A stretch of DNA of 64,000 bases, taken from the NCBI RefSeq assembly GCF_000943545.1, contig NZ_JTHP01000016.1:31354-95353 (forward strand), written 5' to 3'. Both the position numbers and the translations under genes were made by a program. Position 1 is the first letter of the stretch; every line of letters begins with the position of its first letter. Below, piece by piece: positions 8,112 to 17,949 of the stretch. The notes beneath the pieces were generated by a model. That model did no database searches and was not told the DNA's origin. It saw only the letters and a program-made list of their open reading frames with translations. This DNA comes from Paenibacillus terrae (lineage in GTDB: Bacteria; Bacillota; Bacilli; Paenibacillales; Paenibacillaceae).

Positions 8112-9036
8112 TCCCGTTCTTGCACCCGGAACGGTCATCAAGGGCAAGTGGAAGCGGAGCAGCTATGTCATTCAGCGTCTGCTGGGCCGTGGGGCGAACG
8201 GAACTGTATATTTAGTAAAAGAGGCACAGGCAGATCGACAATTTGCTCTGAAAATGGGGAAGAACACGCTTGATCTGCAATCGGAGATTAACGTGCTGAC
8301 CACATTGCAGTCGCAGGGAACCCAATCTGCTCTCCAGCAAAACGGACATCCATCCTTTTTGTTCGAGGTGGACGATGTATCCTTGCGTAGCGGTGGGGAG
8401 ATACCCTTTTATGTCATGCGATACGTCAAGGGAGATCCGCTTCACCGTTTTGTGGCGCTCAAGGGAGCGGAATGGTATGGTGTGGCTGGAACTGGCATAT
8501 TGAATCGTTTGGCTGATCTGCATCAGGCAGGATGGGTATTTGGCGATTTGAAGCCTCAAAATATTTTGGTCAATGCCTATGGAGAAGCCGAGTTGATTGA
8601 TTATGGCGGGGTGTCCCTTGCGGGACGGAGCGTCAAGCAGTTTACAGAATGGTATGACAGGGGATTCTGGAATGCGGGCAGTCGAAATGCCGATTCTCAG
8701 TATGATCTGTTTGCCTTCGCCCTTCTGACTATTCATATATTGGAGGGCGAATCGTTAAAAGTAGCGGCGGGCAGGCTACCACAGCTGCGTAATACGGCGG
8801 AATTAACCATCATCATTCGTCGTAGCCGTGTATTACGACCCTATGCCGAATGGCTGATGGGTGCAGTGCGTGGAGAATATCCCGATACCCGTGTGGCGGC
8901 TCGTTCCTGGTCGCGTCTGGCTGCTGCGCATGTCAGGCAATCGTCCGTGAAAAGAGGAACTCCACGCTGGCTGGGATATGCTTTCACTCTCTCGCTTTTG
9001 CTGCTTGCCGGAGCGCTCTGGATTGCGCTAAGGTAG
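8095..9036 (+). CDS. yabT: membrane-anchored Ser/Thr protein kinase YabT
   Basis: 313 residues from GTG 8095, chosen because AAGGAGAAGGG lies at 8077-8087; ATG 8071 is an alternative in the same frame. Kinase motifs in order: glycine loop LLGRGANGTVYLV, catalytic Lys in FALKMGK, catalytic loop GDLKPQN (the usual HRD is replaced by FGD) and DYGG in place of DFG. One C-terminal membrane helix (WLGYAFTLSLLLLAGALW) replaces the extracellular PASTA region of PrkC kinases. B. subtilis YabT is a DNA-activated kinase of the forespore septum that phosphorylates RecA and others. It is encoded in the same yabS-yabT-tilS-hpt order. Confidence 0.88.
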   Translation: MTTSSDPVLAPGTVIKGKWKRSSYVIQRLLGRGANGTVYLVKEAQADRQFALKMGKNTLDLQSEINVLTTLQSQGTQSALQQNGHPSFLFEVDDVSLRSGGEIPFYVMRYVKGDPLHRFVALKGAEWYGVAGTGILNRLADLHQAGWVFGDLKPQNILVNAYGEAELIDYGGVSLAGRSVKQFTEWYDRGFWNAGSRNADSQYDLFAFALLTIHILEGESLKVAAGRLPQLRNTAELTIIIRRSRVLRPYAEWLMGAVRGEYPDTRVAARSWSRLAAAHVRQSSVKRGTPRWLGYAFTLSLLLLAGALWIALR

Positions 9037-9100
9037 CGGCAGGACTTACATAAGATAAAGATGATCATCATTTTTCGGTCGGCAGAAAAGAGGGTCGTGA

Positions 9101-10549
9101 ATGGGAACAACAAAACCGACCGGTGTTGTACAGGAAGTGCTCGCCCTCGCGCGGGATCATTCGCTGTGGAGCCCCGGAGACCGCATTGTGGTTGCTGTAT
9201 CCGGCGGGCCGGATTCGGTGGCCCTTTTGCACATTTTACATGAAATATCCGTTGTACATATGCCTTTGCAGTTGATCTGTGCTCACGTCCATCATGGCTT
9301 CAGGCCGGAGGAATCGGATGCGGAGGCTGAAGAGGTACGCCACATGGCCCGGAAACTTGAGGTGCCGTTTGAAATGATTCGCGTTGACGTGCCCGCTTAT
9401 ATGAAGGAGAGCGGCAAGGGACCGCAGGAAGCGGCTCGCGAGCTGCGCTATGCCTTTTTGCATGATACGGCTGCAAAGTGGGCGGCACAGCATATTGCGA
9501 TGGCTCATCATGGAGATGATCAGGCCGAAACCGTTCTTCTACACTTGCTGCGCGGTAGTGGCCCGGCGGGTCTGGCAGGTATGCGGCTGACACGCAAGGA
9601 AAAAAATGTGCAACTCATTCGCCCGTTGCTTCGTATGTACAAGGCTGACCTGATTGAGTTTTGCAAGTTTCATGACCTTTCCTATGTAACGGATAGCAGT
9701 AATTTATCATCGAAATACCGCCGCAACTCCATTCGTATGGATGTGCTTCCTTTTTTGGGGCAATATAATGAGCAACTGACACCTTCTCTAAATCGGCTGG
9801 CTGAAACCATGGCTGACGAAAATGATTTTATGGAGGCATCCACGCTGGCGGTATATGAGGAATTGGTGCACATAGATAACAGCAGGTATATGTTTTCCAT
9901 CGTTTCCTATCGTAAGCTATCCGTTGCTTTACAACGGAGGTTGATTAAACTAATATTAAATTATCTGCCTTCGGACAGTGAAAATTTAGATTTTCGTAAA
10001 ATTGAGACCGTTCGACTGAGACTTCTCCAGGAACGACCATCCACGTGGAGTCTGGACTTGGGCGGTGGTGCAGTTGGAGTCCGCGAATATGACCAAGCGG
10101 TTTTGTTTGACCGTACGCAAGGCGTTATGGGCGAATGGTGCTATGGACTGGACGTATTGCCTATTTCCGGTGAGCTTGAATTGCCTGAGGCGGGGGGGAT
10201 ACTTCGGTGGCGAAGAACTTCCTATTCGGATGGGCAAAATCCGGCGAATGAGGAGGAAGCGTGCTTCGACGCAGATGAATTGGTCTTGCCGTTGACAGTA
10301 CGCTCGCGATTACCTGGAGATACCATGTATGTAATGGGATTAAACGGAAGAAAAAAGGTTAAAGATATTTTCATTGATGAAAAAATACCTCCTTCGCTGC
10401 GTCCCGTTATTCCCGTCGTCTGCGACCGTTCCGGGGCTATTCTCTGGATTCCGGGCGTGCGGCGTTCTGTACATGCCGCGGTGCAAAAGCACACGTCTTC
10501 GGTTATATACATGTCATGGCAAAGACAGGAGAGTCCAGGGCATCGGTAA
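9101..10549 (+). CDS. tilS: tRNA(Ile)-lysidine synthase
   Basis: 482 residues. The N-terminal PP-loop ATPase has SGGPDS (residues about 35-40) and the HxxHGFRPEESDAEA region, followed by the TilS central and C-terminal domains (…RLPGDTMYVMGLNGRKKVKDIFID near residue 410). The enzyme uses ATP and lysine to convert C34 of the CAU-anticodon tRNA-Ile2 to lysidine, which switches it to AUA decoding; it is essential. ATG 9101 follows AGAGGG. In B. subtilis tilS, hprT and ftsH are adjacent, as here. Confidence 0.95.
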   Translation: MGTTKPTGVVQEVLALARDHSLWSPGDRIVVAVSGGPDSVALLHILHEISVVHMPLQLICAHVHHGFRPEESDAEAEEVRHMARKLEVPFEMIRVDVPAYMKESGKGPQEAARELRYAFLHDTAAKWAAQHIAMAHHGDDQAETVLLHLLRGSGPAGLAGMRLTRKEKNVQLIRPLLRMYKADLIEFCKFHDLSYVTDSSNLSSKYRRNSIRMDVLPFLGQYNEQLTPSLNRLAETMADENDFMEASTLAVYEELVHIDNSRYMFSIVSYRKLSVALQRRLIKLILNYLPSDSENLDFRKIETVRLRLLQERPSTWSLDLGGGAVGVREYDQAVLFDRTQGVMGEWCYGLDVLPISGELELPEAGGILRWRRTSYSDGQNPANEEEACFDADELVLPLTVRSRLPGDTMYVMGLNGRKKVKDIFIDEKIPPSLRPVIPVVCDRSGAILWIPGVRRSVHAAVQKHTSSVIYMSWQRQESPGHR

Positions 10550-10596
10550 TTGCGCAGGAACGGCTTTCATAGTATAAACTTAGGGGGTTTACACCG

Positions 10597-11136
10597 TTGC
10601 AAAATGATATTCAGGAAGTATTAATCAGCGAAGAAGAAATTCAGAGTAAAATCAAGGAATTGGGCGCACAGCTCAGCGTGCAATACGAAGGAAAGAATCC
10701 GTTGGTGATCTGCGTGCTGAAGGGTGCGTTTATCTTTATGGCGGATTTGGTTAAAGCTATTACAGTACCACTGGAGCTTGATTTCATGGCTGTATCCAGT
10801 TATGGTGTGTCCACCAAATCATCAGGCGTCGTTAAAATTATTAAGGATTTGGACGCTTCGGTTGAAGGACGCGACGTTCTGATCGTCGAAGATATTATCG
10901 ACAGTGGCCTGACGTTGACTCATTTGATTGAATTGCTTAAGAACCGTAATGCCAATTCGGTATGTGTCGTAACCCTGTTTGACAAACCTGCTCGCCGGAC
11001 GGTTAATCTTGAAGCTGATTATACCGGATTTACTCTTCCGGATGCGTTTGTTGTGGGTTATGGTCTGGATTATGCCGAGCACTACCGGAACCTCCCATAC
11101 ATAGGGATTTTGAAGCCGGAAATCTACACCAGCTAA
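10597..11136 (+). CDS. hpt: hypoxanthine phosphoribosyltransferase
   Basis: 179 residues from a TTG start at 10597; AGGGGG at 10582-10587 with a 9-nt gap supports it. The PRPP-binding motif is [14 protein letters not shown] (about residues 95-108), and the purine-contacting end is [19 protein letters not shown]. It converts hypoxanthine or guanine plus PRPP to IMP or GMP in purine salvage. It sits between tilS and ftsH as in Bacillus, where HprT also forms a regulatory complex with TilS at the ftsH promoter. Confidence 0.96.
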   Translation: MQNDIQEVLISEEEIQSKIKELGAQLSVQYEGKNPLVICVLKGAFIFMADLVKAITVPLELDFMAVSSYGVSTKSSGVVKIIKDLDASVEGRDVLIVEDIIDSGLTLTHLIELLKNRNANSVCVVTLFDKPARRTVNLEADYTGFTLPDAFVVGYGLDYAEHYRNLPYIGILKPEIYTS

Positions 11137-11174
11137 TCTCAGCCTCCAGTCCTAGGACTAAATAGCGTCCTTTG

Positions 11175-11204
11175 TTGAGAAGGGCTTATAGGCTATGGTA
11201 AAAT
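11175..11204 (+). promoter_or_regulatory. promoter of ftsH
   Basis: TTGAGA (11175-11180), an 18-bp spacer and TAAAAT (11199-11204), 30 bp before the ftsH start; ribosome site GAGGAGGTAGGGG follows. Confidence 0.7.
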
Positions 11205-11233
11205 AACTTAAGTGTTTCGAGAGGAGGTAGGGG

Positions 11234-13273
11234 ATGAATCGGTTCATCCGGAATTCTGGTTTTTATTTGATTCTTTTTTTAGTTGTGGTGGGTATCGTTC
11301 AGTTTGTCAGCAACAGTAACGAAGCCTCCGATCTCCCTAGATATGACCAATTACGGCAAGAGGTTAAAGCTAATAATATCTCTAAAGTAACGGTCCAATT
11401 TGACGGTTACGCCTATCTTGTAACCGGTGCATATAAGAAGCAGCCGGCTGATGCCAAATCCACCAATTTTTCTGTGTATGTTCCGCCAACGGACTCTGCT
11501 TTAACCGAATTGGTTAATGCTAGTGAAACGAACGGGTTTCAATACGTACAGAAGAAAATGGAAGGCGAAAGTATTTGGCTAACGTTCTTGACTTCTATTG
11601 TTCCTTTGGTGATCATGTTCCTGTTGTTCTTCTTCCTGTTCAATCAGGCGCAGGGCGGTGGCGGCAAAGTTATGAACTTCGGCAAGAGCAAAGCCCGTCT
11701 TTATAACGAAGAGAAGAAGAAAGTTACCTTCGAAGACGTGGCAGGAGCCGACGAAGAGAAGCAGGAGCTTATTGAAGTCGTAGAATTCTTGAAGGACCCG
11801 CGTAAGTTCGCAGCTGTGGGCGCCCGTATTCCAAAAGGTGTTCTGTTAGTGGGCCCTCCGGGTACTGGTAAAACACTCTTGGCAAGAGCTGTTGCAGGTG
11901 AAGCCGGAGTACCGTTTTTCAGCATTTCGGGTTCTGATTTTGTAGAAATGTTCGTCGGTGTCGGCGCTTCCCGCGTCCGGGATTTGTTCGAAAACGCGAA
12001 AAAGAACGCACCATGTATCATTTTCATTGATGAAATTGATGCTGTCGGACGTCAACGTGGCGCCGGATTGGGTGGCGGACATGATGAACGTGAGCAGACG
12101 CTCAACCAATTGCTCGTTGAGATGGATGGATTCGGAGCGAACGAAGGTATTATCATTGTAGCTGCAACGAACCGTCCGGATATTCTGGATCCGGCATTGC
12201 TTCGTCCGGGACGTTTTGACCGTCAAATTACAGTCGATCGCCCAGACGTTAAAGGTCGCGAAGCTGTGTTGTTTGTACATGCACGCAACAAGCCATTAAC
12301 TAAAGATGTTAAAATGGATGTTATCGCGAAGCGTACAACAGGCTTTACAGGCGCTGATCTGGAAAACCTGTTGAACGAAGCTGCGTTGTTGGCAGCCCGT
12401 CGTGACCGTAAAGATATTTCGATGCGGGAAGTGGATGAAGCGATCGACCGTGTTATCGTAGGTACAGAAAAACGCAGCCGCGTAATCAGTGACCGCGAGA
12501 AACGGATTGTAGCTTATCACGAAGCAGGCCATACGATTATCGGCTTCTTTCTGGAAAATGCCGACATGGTTCACAAGGTAACGATTATTCCACGTGGACG
12601 CGCAGGCGGATATGTCATCATGCTTCCGAAGGAAGATCGCATGCTGACGACCAAGCAGGAATTGCTGGACAAAATCACTGGTTTGCTGGGTGGACGCGTA
12701 TCTGAGGAACTGTTCATTGGTGAAATCGGAACAGGTGCCTACAGTGACTTCCAACAAGCAACAAGCATCGCACGCAGCATGATCGTGGAATACGGTATGA
12801 GTGAGAAACTCGGTCCAATGCAGTTCGGTACTTCGCAAGGCCAGGTATTCCTTGGACGGGATATCGGTCATGAGCAGAACTACAGTGATCAGATCGCTTA
12901 TCAGATTGACCAGGAGATGAACCGTTTCATCACCGAGTCTTATGAGCGTGCCAGAGAACTCCTGACCAAGTATTCCAAAGAGGTTCATTTGATCGCCCAA
13001 ACCTTGCTGGTTGAAGAAACTCTGGAACTTGAGCAAATTAAACGTTTGATCGAGACAGGTTCTTTGGACGGCAGCACGAATGAGGGAGAAGGTACACCGG
13101 AAAATGGTGAGCCTGTGATCGACAACATCGGAGACGTTCGTGTACGTATTCAAGGCAAGGATGACGAGCCAAAGAATACAACGGATCAACCGAATGATAT
13201 TCCTAATCTGCAAAAGCCAGAGGACGGTAATAATTCGGGCAACTCTGGAGGTACTCCACCGACAACAACCTGA
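11234..13273 (+). CDS. ftsH: ATP-dependent zinc metalloprotease FtsH
   Basis: 679 residues. Two membrane helices (about residues 8-26 and 115-137) flank a small extracytoplasmic domain. The AAA domain has Walker A GPPGTGKT (about 207-214), Walker [10 protein letters not shown] and the SRH R-finger region. The M41 protease domain has the zinc site HEAGH near residue 429. The tail from about residue 615 is a low-complexity Asn/Asp/Pro-rich extension ending in GGTPPTTT. FtsH forms a membrane-bound hexamer that degrades regulatory and damaged membrane proteins; in Bacillus it is needed for sporulation. It has its own promoter and terminator. Confidence 0.97.
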   Translation: MNRFIRNSGFYLILFLVVVGIVQFVSNSNEASDLPRYDQLRQEVKANNISKVTVQFDGYAYLVTGAYKKQPADAKSTNFSVYVPPTDSALTELVNASETNGFQYVQKKMEGESIWLTFLTSIVPLVIMFLLFFFLFNQAQGGGGKVMNFGKSKARLYNEEKKKVTFEDVAGADEEKQELIEVVEFLKDPRKFAAVGARIPKGVLLVGPPGTGKTLLARAVAGEAGVPFFSISGSDFVEMFVGVGASRVRDLFENAKKNAPCIIFIDEIDAVGRQRGAGLGGGHDEREQTLNQLLVEMDGFGANEGIIIVAATNRPDILDPALLRPGRFDRQITVDRPDVKGREAVLFVHARNKPLTKDVKMDVIAKRTTGFTGADLENLLNEAALLAARRDRKDISMREVDEAIDRVIVGTEKRSRVISDREKRIVAYHEAGHTIIGFFLENADMVHKVTIIPRGRAGGYVIMLPKEDRMLTTKQELLDKITGLLGGRVSEELFIGEIGTGAYSDFQQATSIARSMIVEYGMSEKLGPMQFGTSQGQVFLGRDIGHEQNYSDQIAYQIDQEMNRFITESYERARELLTKYSKEVHLIAQTLLVEETLELEQIKRLIETGSLDGSTNEGEGTPENGEPVIDNIGDVRVRIQGKDDEPKNTTDQPNDIPNLQKPEDGNNSGNSGGTPPTTT

Positions 13274-13305
13274 TTATCAGGTTGACAGTTGAATAAGCGT
13301 AGATG

Positions 13306-13349
13306 AAAGCTCCGGAGAACCAGTAACGATTGGTTTTCCGGAGCTTTTT
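13306..13349 (+). terminator. rho-independent terminator after ftsH
   Basis: AAAGCTCCGGA-g-AACCA pairs with TGGTT-t-TCCGGAGCTTT and ends in TTTTT. Confidence 0.92.
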
Positions 13350-13376
13350 AAATACTGGAGAAATAGCTGAGGCGAT

Positions 13377-13405
13377 TTGACAGACGAAGGAACGTTGTGT
13401 ACATT
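13377..13405 (+). promoter_or_regulatory. promoter of nadB-nadC-coaX
   Basis: Perfect -35 TTGACA (13377-13382), a 17-bp spacer and TACATT (13400-13405). Confidence 0.7.
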
Positions 13406-13419
13406 TATTGTTAAATAAA

Positions 13420-13458
13420 CGGCTGTTCGTGTTCCTAGCTTATACAAGCTGTCAGCCG
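13420..13458 (+). promoter_or_regulatory. nested hairpin in the nadB leader
   Basis: CGGCTG (13420-13425) pairs with CAGCCG (13453-13458), enclosing AGCTT-ATAC-AAGCT (13437-13450). It lies just after the predicted transcription start, within a roughly 140-nt leader. No T-run follows, so it is not a terminator. Its role is unknown. Confidence 0.4.
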
Positions 13459-13552
13459 CTGTAACCGACTTTCAATCCTTTTGAACATATACCGTGAGCG
13501 CATACTGTACAACCTATGGTGTGCGCTATTCTTCTGTGAAACAGGTGAAGGC

Positions 13553-15166
13553 ATGATTCCAAGATATCTGGTTGATTTTGATGTAGCGGAATTACCCAAA
13601 TTCGAAGCCGACGTGATGATTATTGGCTCCGGCATTGCGGGCTTATATACGGCCATTAAGGCTGCGGAGAATCGGCGGGTGTTGCTAATTACCAAGAAGG
13701 CATTATTGGAAAGCAACACCAAGTATGCGCAAGGCGGCATCGCCGCTGTCACTTCGGCTGAGGATGCACCAGCTTATCATATTCAAGATACTCTGATTGC
13801 AGGTGCAGGTCTGTGTGAACCGGAAGCGGTCAGGGCCCTTGTTCATGAGGGGCCAGGCGGTGTACAGGAATTAATACGTTTAGGGACGGCCTTTGACCGG
13901 GAGAATGGCGAACTTTCGCTGACACAGGAAGGCGCACATAGCCATCGGCGCATCTTGCATGCAAATGGGGATGCCACTGGCTATGAAATTGTTCGTGCAT
14001 TGTCAGAGAAGGTCGCTGATCATCCCGCTATCGAGGTATGGAACGAGCATATGGTGATCGACCTGCTGACCGAGCAAGGCGAGTGCATCGGTGCTCTGGT
14101 TCAAAAGCCGAATGGCGAACGATTATATGTCACTGCGAATGCGACGATTTTATGCTCCGGGGGCGGCGGACAATTATATCGATACACGACCAATCCCGAT
14201 ATCGCGACTGGGGACGGGGTTGCTATGGCATATCGCGCTGGCGCAGCTGTGCGGGATATGGAATTTATACAGTTTCATCCGACAGCTTTGTGTCATCCGG
14301 GCGCTCCAAGATTCCTGATTTCCGAAGCCGTGCGGGGCGAGGGGGCAGTGCTGCGCAATATTCATGGAGAGCGATTCATGGAGCAGTATGATTCCCGACA
14401 GGAACTGGCACCAAGGGATATTGTAGCTCGTGCCATCGTTCATGAGATGGAACGTACGCAGGCTGCGTTTGTATATCTGGATATTACACATGAGCCTTCT
14501 GAACGGATCAAGCAACGGTTTCCAACCATTTATCGAACATGCCTGTCCTTTGATCTCGATATAACGGCGGACTGGATTCCTATAGCGCCCGCTGCGCATT
14601 ATATGATGGGCGGTATCCAGACCAATTTGCATGGAGAAAGCACCCTTGCACGCCTGTTCGCTTGTGGTGAGGTGTCTTCGACGGGTGTACACGGGGCTAA
14701 TCGGTTGGCGAGTAATTCGTTATCTGAGGCGGTCGTATTCGGCAGCAGGATTGTCGAGCGGTTACATTCTTTACCGCCGCTGGCCGGTCATACGCTGATT
14801 TCCTACAATGACAACCGCGTGGACTCTCTTGCTTCGTCTATCATGGAGCAGCAGCTTAAGCTGCAAGAAACAATGGTTCATTATGTCGGAGTCCGTCGGA
14901 ATGGGGAGGGGCTGCAAGTAGCACTGGATCAGCTACGGGGGCAGATGTCCGTTTTCAGCGCTGTCCTGACCAGTCGGGAAGAGATTGAGTTTGCCAATTT
15001 GCTCACCTGTGGTTTGCTGGTCACGGATGGGGCGTTGCTGCGTGAGGAAAGCAGGGGAGCACATTACCGTGACGATTTCCCTACAGCAGACGATGGCGTA
15101 TGGCGCAAGCATGTCCAGCAGCGACGTGAGCAAGGGATAACGGAGGAATGCGTTCATGACATCTAA
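13553..15166 (+). CDS. nadB: L-aspartate oxidase
   Basis: 537 residues from ATG 13553, preceded by AGGTGAAGG; an upstream in-frame ATG at 13481 lacks a ribosome site. The FAD-binding motif IIGSGIAGLYTAI is near residue 24, followed by SNTKYAQGGIAA and the flavoprotein signature HGANRLASNSLSEAVVFG (about residue 380). It oxidises L-aspartate to iminoaspartate, which NadA condenses to quinolinate in de novo NAD synthesis. nadC overlaps its 3' end. No nadA is present in this window, unlike the B. subtilis nadBCA operon. Confidence 0.95.
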   Translation: MIPRYLVDFDVAELPKFEADVMIIGSGIAGLYTAIKAAENRRVLLITKKALLESNTKYAQGGIAAVTSAEDAPAYHIQDTLIAGAGLCEPEAVRALVHEGPGGVQELIRLGTAFDRENGELSLTQEGAHSHRRILHANGDATGYEIVRALSEKVADHPAIEVWNEHMVIDLLTEQGECIGALVQKPNGERLYVTANATILCSGGGGQLYRYTTNPDIATGDGVAMAYRAGAAVRDMEFIQFHPTALCHPGAPRFLISEAVRGEGAVLRNIHGERFMEQYDSRQELAPRDIVARAIVHEMERTQAAFVYLDITHEPSERIKQRFPTIYRTCLSFDLDITADWIPIAPAAHYMMGGIQTNLHGESTLARLFACGEVSSTGVHGANRLASNSLSEAVVFGSRIVERLHSLPPLAGHTLISYNDNRVDSLASSIMEQQLKLQETMVHYVGVRRNGEGLQVALDQLRGQMSVFSAVLTSREEIEFANLLTCGLLVTDGALLREESRGAHYRDDFPTADDGVWRKHVQQRREQGITEECVHDI

Positions 15167-16046
15167 CAGCGAGCATTATGGAGAGTTTAGCGGGTATCAG
15201 GAAGAACTGACAGCACAAATTCGCAGCTGGCTGCGAGAAGATACAGGATCGGGCGATGTGACCACGCGCTGGACCATCGAGCCGAATCATCAATCCAAGG
15301 CGGTAATCCATGCCAAGGAATCCGGTGTTGCTGCGGGCTTGCCTGTGGCAGAACTCGTATTTCGAGTCGTGGACCCCTCGCTGTCCTTCACTCCACTGGT
15401 GACCGATGGGCAATGGATCAAGCAGGGGACCGTTCTGGCAGAAGTGACAGGAAGTACCCATGCGATTCTGACTGGAGAACGTTTGGCTCTAAACTTGATT
15501 CAGCGGATGTCCGGCATTGCGACGCGAACAAAATCTTTTGTCGACCAACTCCACGGACTTTCGACGCGCTTGGTGGACACACGGAAAACAACACCAGGGC
15601 ATCGGTTGCTTGAAAAATACGCTGTTCGTGTGGGTGGCGGTTCCAACCATCGGTTTGGCTTGTACGATGCCGTTATGATTAAGGATAATCATATCAAGGG
15701 TGCGGGTGGGATTATGCAGGCGGTGACCCGGGCACGTACTCATATTCCGCACACGATGACGATTGAAGTAGAGACGGAAAATATGGAACAAGTTCAGGAA
15801 GCGCTGAATGCCGGAGCGGATATTATTATGCTGGATAACATGTCCGTTCAGGATATGAAGGAAGCAGTTCGTTTTATTCGGGAACAGGCTCCACATGTCA
15901 AAACGGAAGCTTCAGGCAATGTATCGCTGGAAACGGTGCGTGCGATGGCTGAGAGCGGCGTAGATGTGATTTCTGTAGGCAGGCTGACGTACTCTTTTCA
16001 TAATCTGGATATCAGCCTTGACCTTAACGCAAAGAAAGATAGGTGA
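15156..16046 (+). CDS. nadC: quinolinate phosphoribosyltransferase (nicotinate-nucleotide pyrophosphorylase)
   Basis: 296 residues; the ATG lies 11 bases inside nadB and follows GGAGG. QPRTase motifs are present: DTRKTTPGHRLLEKYAVRVG (about residues 138-157), NHRFGLYDAVMIKDNH and the EVE/LDNMS/SGN barrel strands. It converts quinolinate and PRPP to nicotinate mononucleotide, CO2 and pyrophosphate. The overlap with nadB shows they are one operon. Confidence 0.96.
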   Translation: MTSNSEHYGEFSGYQEELTAQIRSWLREDTGSGDVTTRWTIEPNHQSKAVIHAKESGVAAGLPVAELVFRVVDPSLSFTPLVTDGQWIKQGTVLAEVTGSTHAILTGERLALNLIQRMSGIATRTKSFVDQLHGLSTRLVDTRKTTPGHRLLEKYAVRVGGGSNHRFGLYDAVMIKDNHIKGAGGIMQAVTRARTHIPHTMTIEVETENMEQVQEALNAGADIIMLDNMSVQDMKEAVRFIREQAPHVKTEASGNVSLETVRAMAESGVDVISVGRLTYSFHNLDISLDLNAKKDR

Positions 16047-16052
16047 CACCGA

Positions 16053-16820
16053 TTGATTCTTGTAGTGGATGTGGGCAATACCAATATTGTGCTGGGGATG
16101 TATCAGGGGCGCGAGCTGCTGCATCATTACCGGATTAGCACCTCCAGACAGGCAACCGCAGATGAATACGGCGTGCTCATACATAATCTTTTTAGTATGG
16201 GCGGTGTATTTAAGGATGATATTGAAGGGGTCATTATCTCCTCAGTCGTTCCACCGCTGGTCCATGTATTGGAGGAAATGTGCGACAAATACATAGGCAG
16301 AACGCCCCTAATCGTCGGACCGGGAATCAAGACCGGTCTTAATCTGCGTTATGAAAATCCGCGTGAAGTAGGGGCTGACCGGATCGTGAACGCCGTTGCT
16401 GCTGTCGAGCGGTATGGCGGTCCTCTGGTTGTGGTGGATTTTGGAACAGCGACGACGTTTGATTGTATTGATGACAAGGGAAACTACTTGGGTGGAGTCA
16501 TTGTGCCAGGTATCGGGATATCGACGGAGGCGCTGTATCAACGGGCTTCCAAGCTGCCTCGCATTGAGCTGGAAAAACCCAAGAAGGTCATCGGCCGCAA
16601 TACGGTTCATGCTATGCAAGCGGGGATCATTTTTGGATATGCAGGGCAAGTGGACGGAATTGTGGAGCGCATCAAGGAGGAAATGCAGGCAGAGCCTACG
16701 GTTATTGCTACTGGAGGTCTTGCCGAGTTAATTGCCTCGGAGACAAGGAGCATTCAGAAAGTGTTGCCGATGTTAACGCTGGAAGGCTTGCGTATCATTT
16801 ACCAACGTAACGCTGAATAA
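16053..16820 (+). CDS. coaX: type III pantothenate kinase
   Basis: 255 residues from a TTG start at 16053 with AGGTGA just upstream. The ASKHA fold is clear: phosphate motif DVGNTN at the N terminus, [11 protein letters not shown] (about residue 106) and DFGTATTFD (about 129). CoaX phosphorylates pantothenate at the first step of CoA synthesis and is insensitive to CoA feedback. It lies 6 bp after nadC, so it probably belongs to the nadB-nadC transcript. In B. subtilis coaX lies between ftsH and hslO. Confidence 0.95.
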   Translation: MILVVDVGNTNIVLGMYQGRELLHHYRISTSRQATADEYGVLIHNLFSMGGVFKDDIEGVIISSVVPPLVHVLEEMCDKYIGRTPLIVGPGIKTGLNLRYENPREVGADRIVNAVAAVERYGGPLVVVDFGTATTFDCIDDKGNYLGGVIVPGIGISTEALYQRASKLPRIELEKPKKVIGRNTVHAMQAGIIFGYAGQVDGIVERIKEEMQAEPTVIATGGLAELIASETRSIQKVLPMLTLEGLRIIYQRNAE

Positions 16821-16835
16821 AAAATGGATATAAGC

Positions 16836-16886
16836 TGCCGCCGAGGCCAGCCGGAGATGAAACCGGTTTGGATTGGCGGCGTTTTT
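16836..16886 (+). terminator. rho-independent terminator after coaX
   Basis: TGCCGCC pairs with GGCGGCG-type sequence across a loop that holds its own CCGG pairing, followed by GTTTTT. Confidence 0.75.
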
Positions 16887-17044
16887 CGTCTATACTGAAA
16901 TATGTTACGTTTTTGAACGATTCGCGTGATCTGTAGATACAGGTTATTTATATAGCAGAAAATCATGCTTTGTAGTTATGCGGGAACACTTACTAACGAA
17001 AATAACAGCATATAGCTGCTCTGAGCATAGGGGAGGAAATCAAT

Positions 17045-17929
17045 ATGGAAAAGAAACAGGATCGACTTATTCGTGGTACAGCTATGGATGGAAGGGTCAG
17101 AGCCTTTGCGGTTCGGACAACAGAACTGGTGGAGGAACTGCGGAGAAGACATGATACGTATCCTACCGCCACCGCTGCTTTGGGACGAACACTTACAGCG
17201 GGTGCCATTATGGGCTCTATGTTAAAAGGTAAAGAGCGACTGACCATTCAAGTTAAAGGTGACGGTCCAATCGGACAAATCGTCGTTGATGCCAACGCTG
17301 TAGGTGAGGTGCGGGGCTATGTGTCCGAGCCGCATGTACATTTGCCGAGTAATAGTATGGGCAAACTGGATGTAGCAGGTGCTGTCGGAACAGAGGGCTT
17401 TATTCATATCATCAAGGATTTGGGATTAAAAGAACCGTATCGTGGCAGTACGCCGATTATTTCCGGCGAGCTGGGTGAAGATTTTACTTACTATTTTGCC
17501 AAATCAGAGCAGACACCTTCGGCGGTGGGCTTGGGCGTGCTGGTGGATACCGATAACTCGGTTATCGTGGCGGGCGGATTTATTATTCAGTTGCTTCCGG
17601 GCTTGGATGATGATGAGATTACGGCCATCGAAAATGCAGTTGGTTCCATTCCGCCAGTTACAGCTCTGTTGGATCAGGGCTTAGAGCTTGATGAAATGCT
17701 GCGCTGGATGCTGCCGGACGTTCGGATTCTCGACGAAATGGATATTCATTTTCAATGTGAATGCTCGCCAGAGCGTGTGGAAAAAACATTAATCAGCTTG
17801 GGAGAAAGCGAATTGGAGCAGCTGATTGAAGAAGAGGGACAGGCCGAGGTCGTGTGCCATTTCTGTAATGAGGCTTATCGGTTTAATAAAGACGAATTGC
17901 AAAATCTGTTAGATCAAGCCAAAGCCTAA
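17045..17929 (+). CDS. hslO: redox-regulated chaperone Hsp33
   Basis: 294 residues. The N-terminal chaperone domain begins QDRLIRGTAMDGRVRAFA; the C-terminal zinc switch is CEC (about residue 238) and CHFC (about 273), the standard Cys-X-Cys / Cys-X2-Cys set. Oxidation releases zinc and turns Hsp33 into a holdase. ATG 17045 follows GGGGAGGAAA. It is followed closely by a prolyl isomerase gene, as hslO-yacD in B. subtilis. Confidence 0.96.
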   Translation: MEKKQDRLIRGTAMDGRVRAFAVRTTELVEELRRRHDTYPTATAALGRTLTAGAIMGSMLKGKERLTIQVKGDGPIGQIVVDANAVGEVRGYVSEPHVHLPSNSMGKLDVAGAVGTEGFIHIIKDLGLKEPYRGSTPIISGELGEDFTYYFAKSEQTPSAVGLGVLVDTDNSVIVAGGFIIQLLPGLDDDEITAIENAVGSIPPVTALLDQGLELDEMLRWMLPDVRILDEMDIHFQCECSPERVEKTLISLGESELEQLIEEEGQAEVVCHFCNEAYRFNKDELQNLLDQAKA

Positions 17930-17949
17930 CCGGATGGGCGGTGCGAGCG

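Noticed and set aside
12296..13213. 305-codon - strand frame inside ftsH
   Set aside because: Fully contained in ftsH, no recognisable domain; a frame shadow.
16912..16945. Promoter TTGAAC-17-GATACA before hslO
   Set aside because: The -10 is too weak; nearby AT-rich alternatives are equally good, so no call was made.
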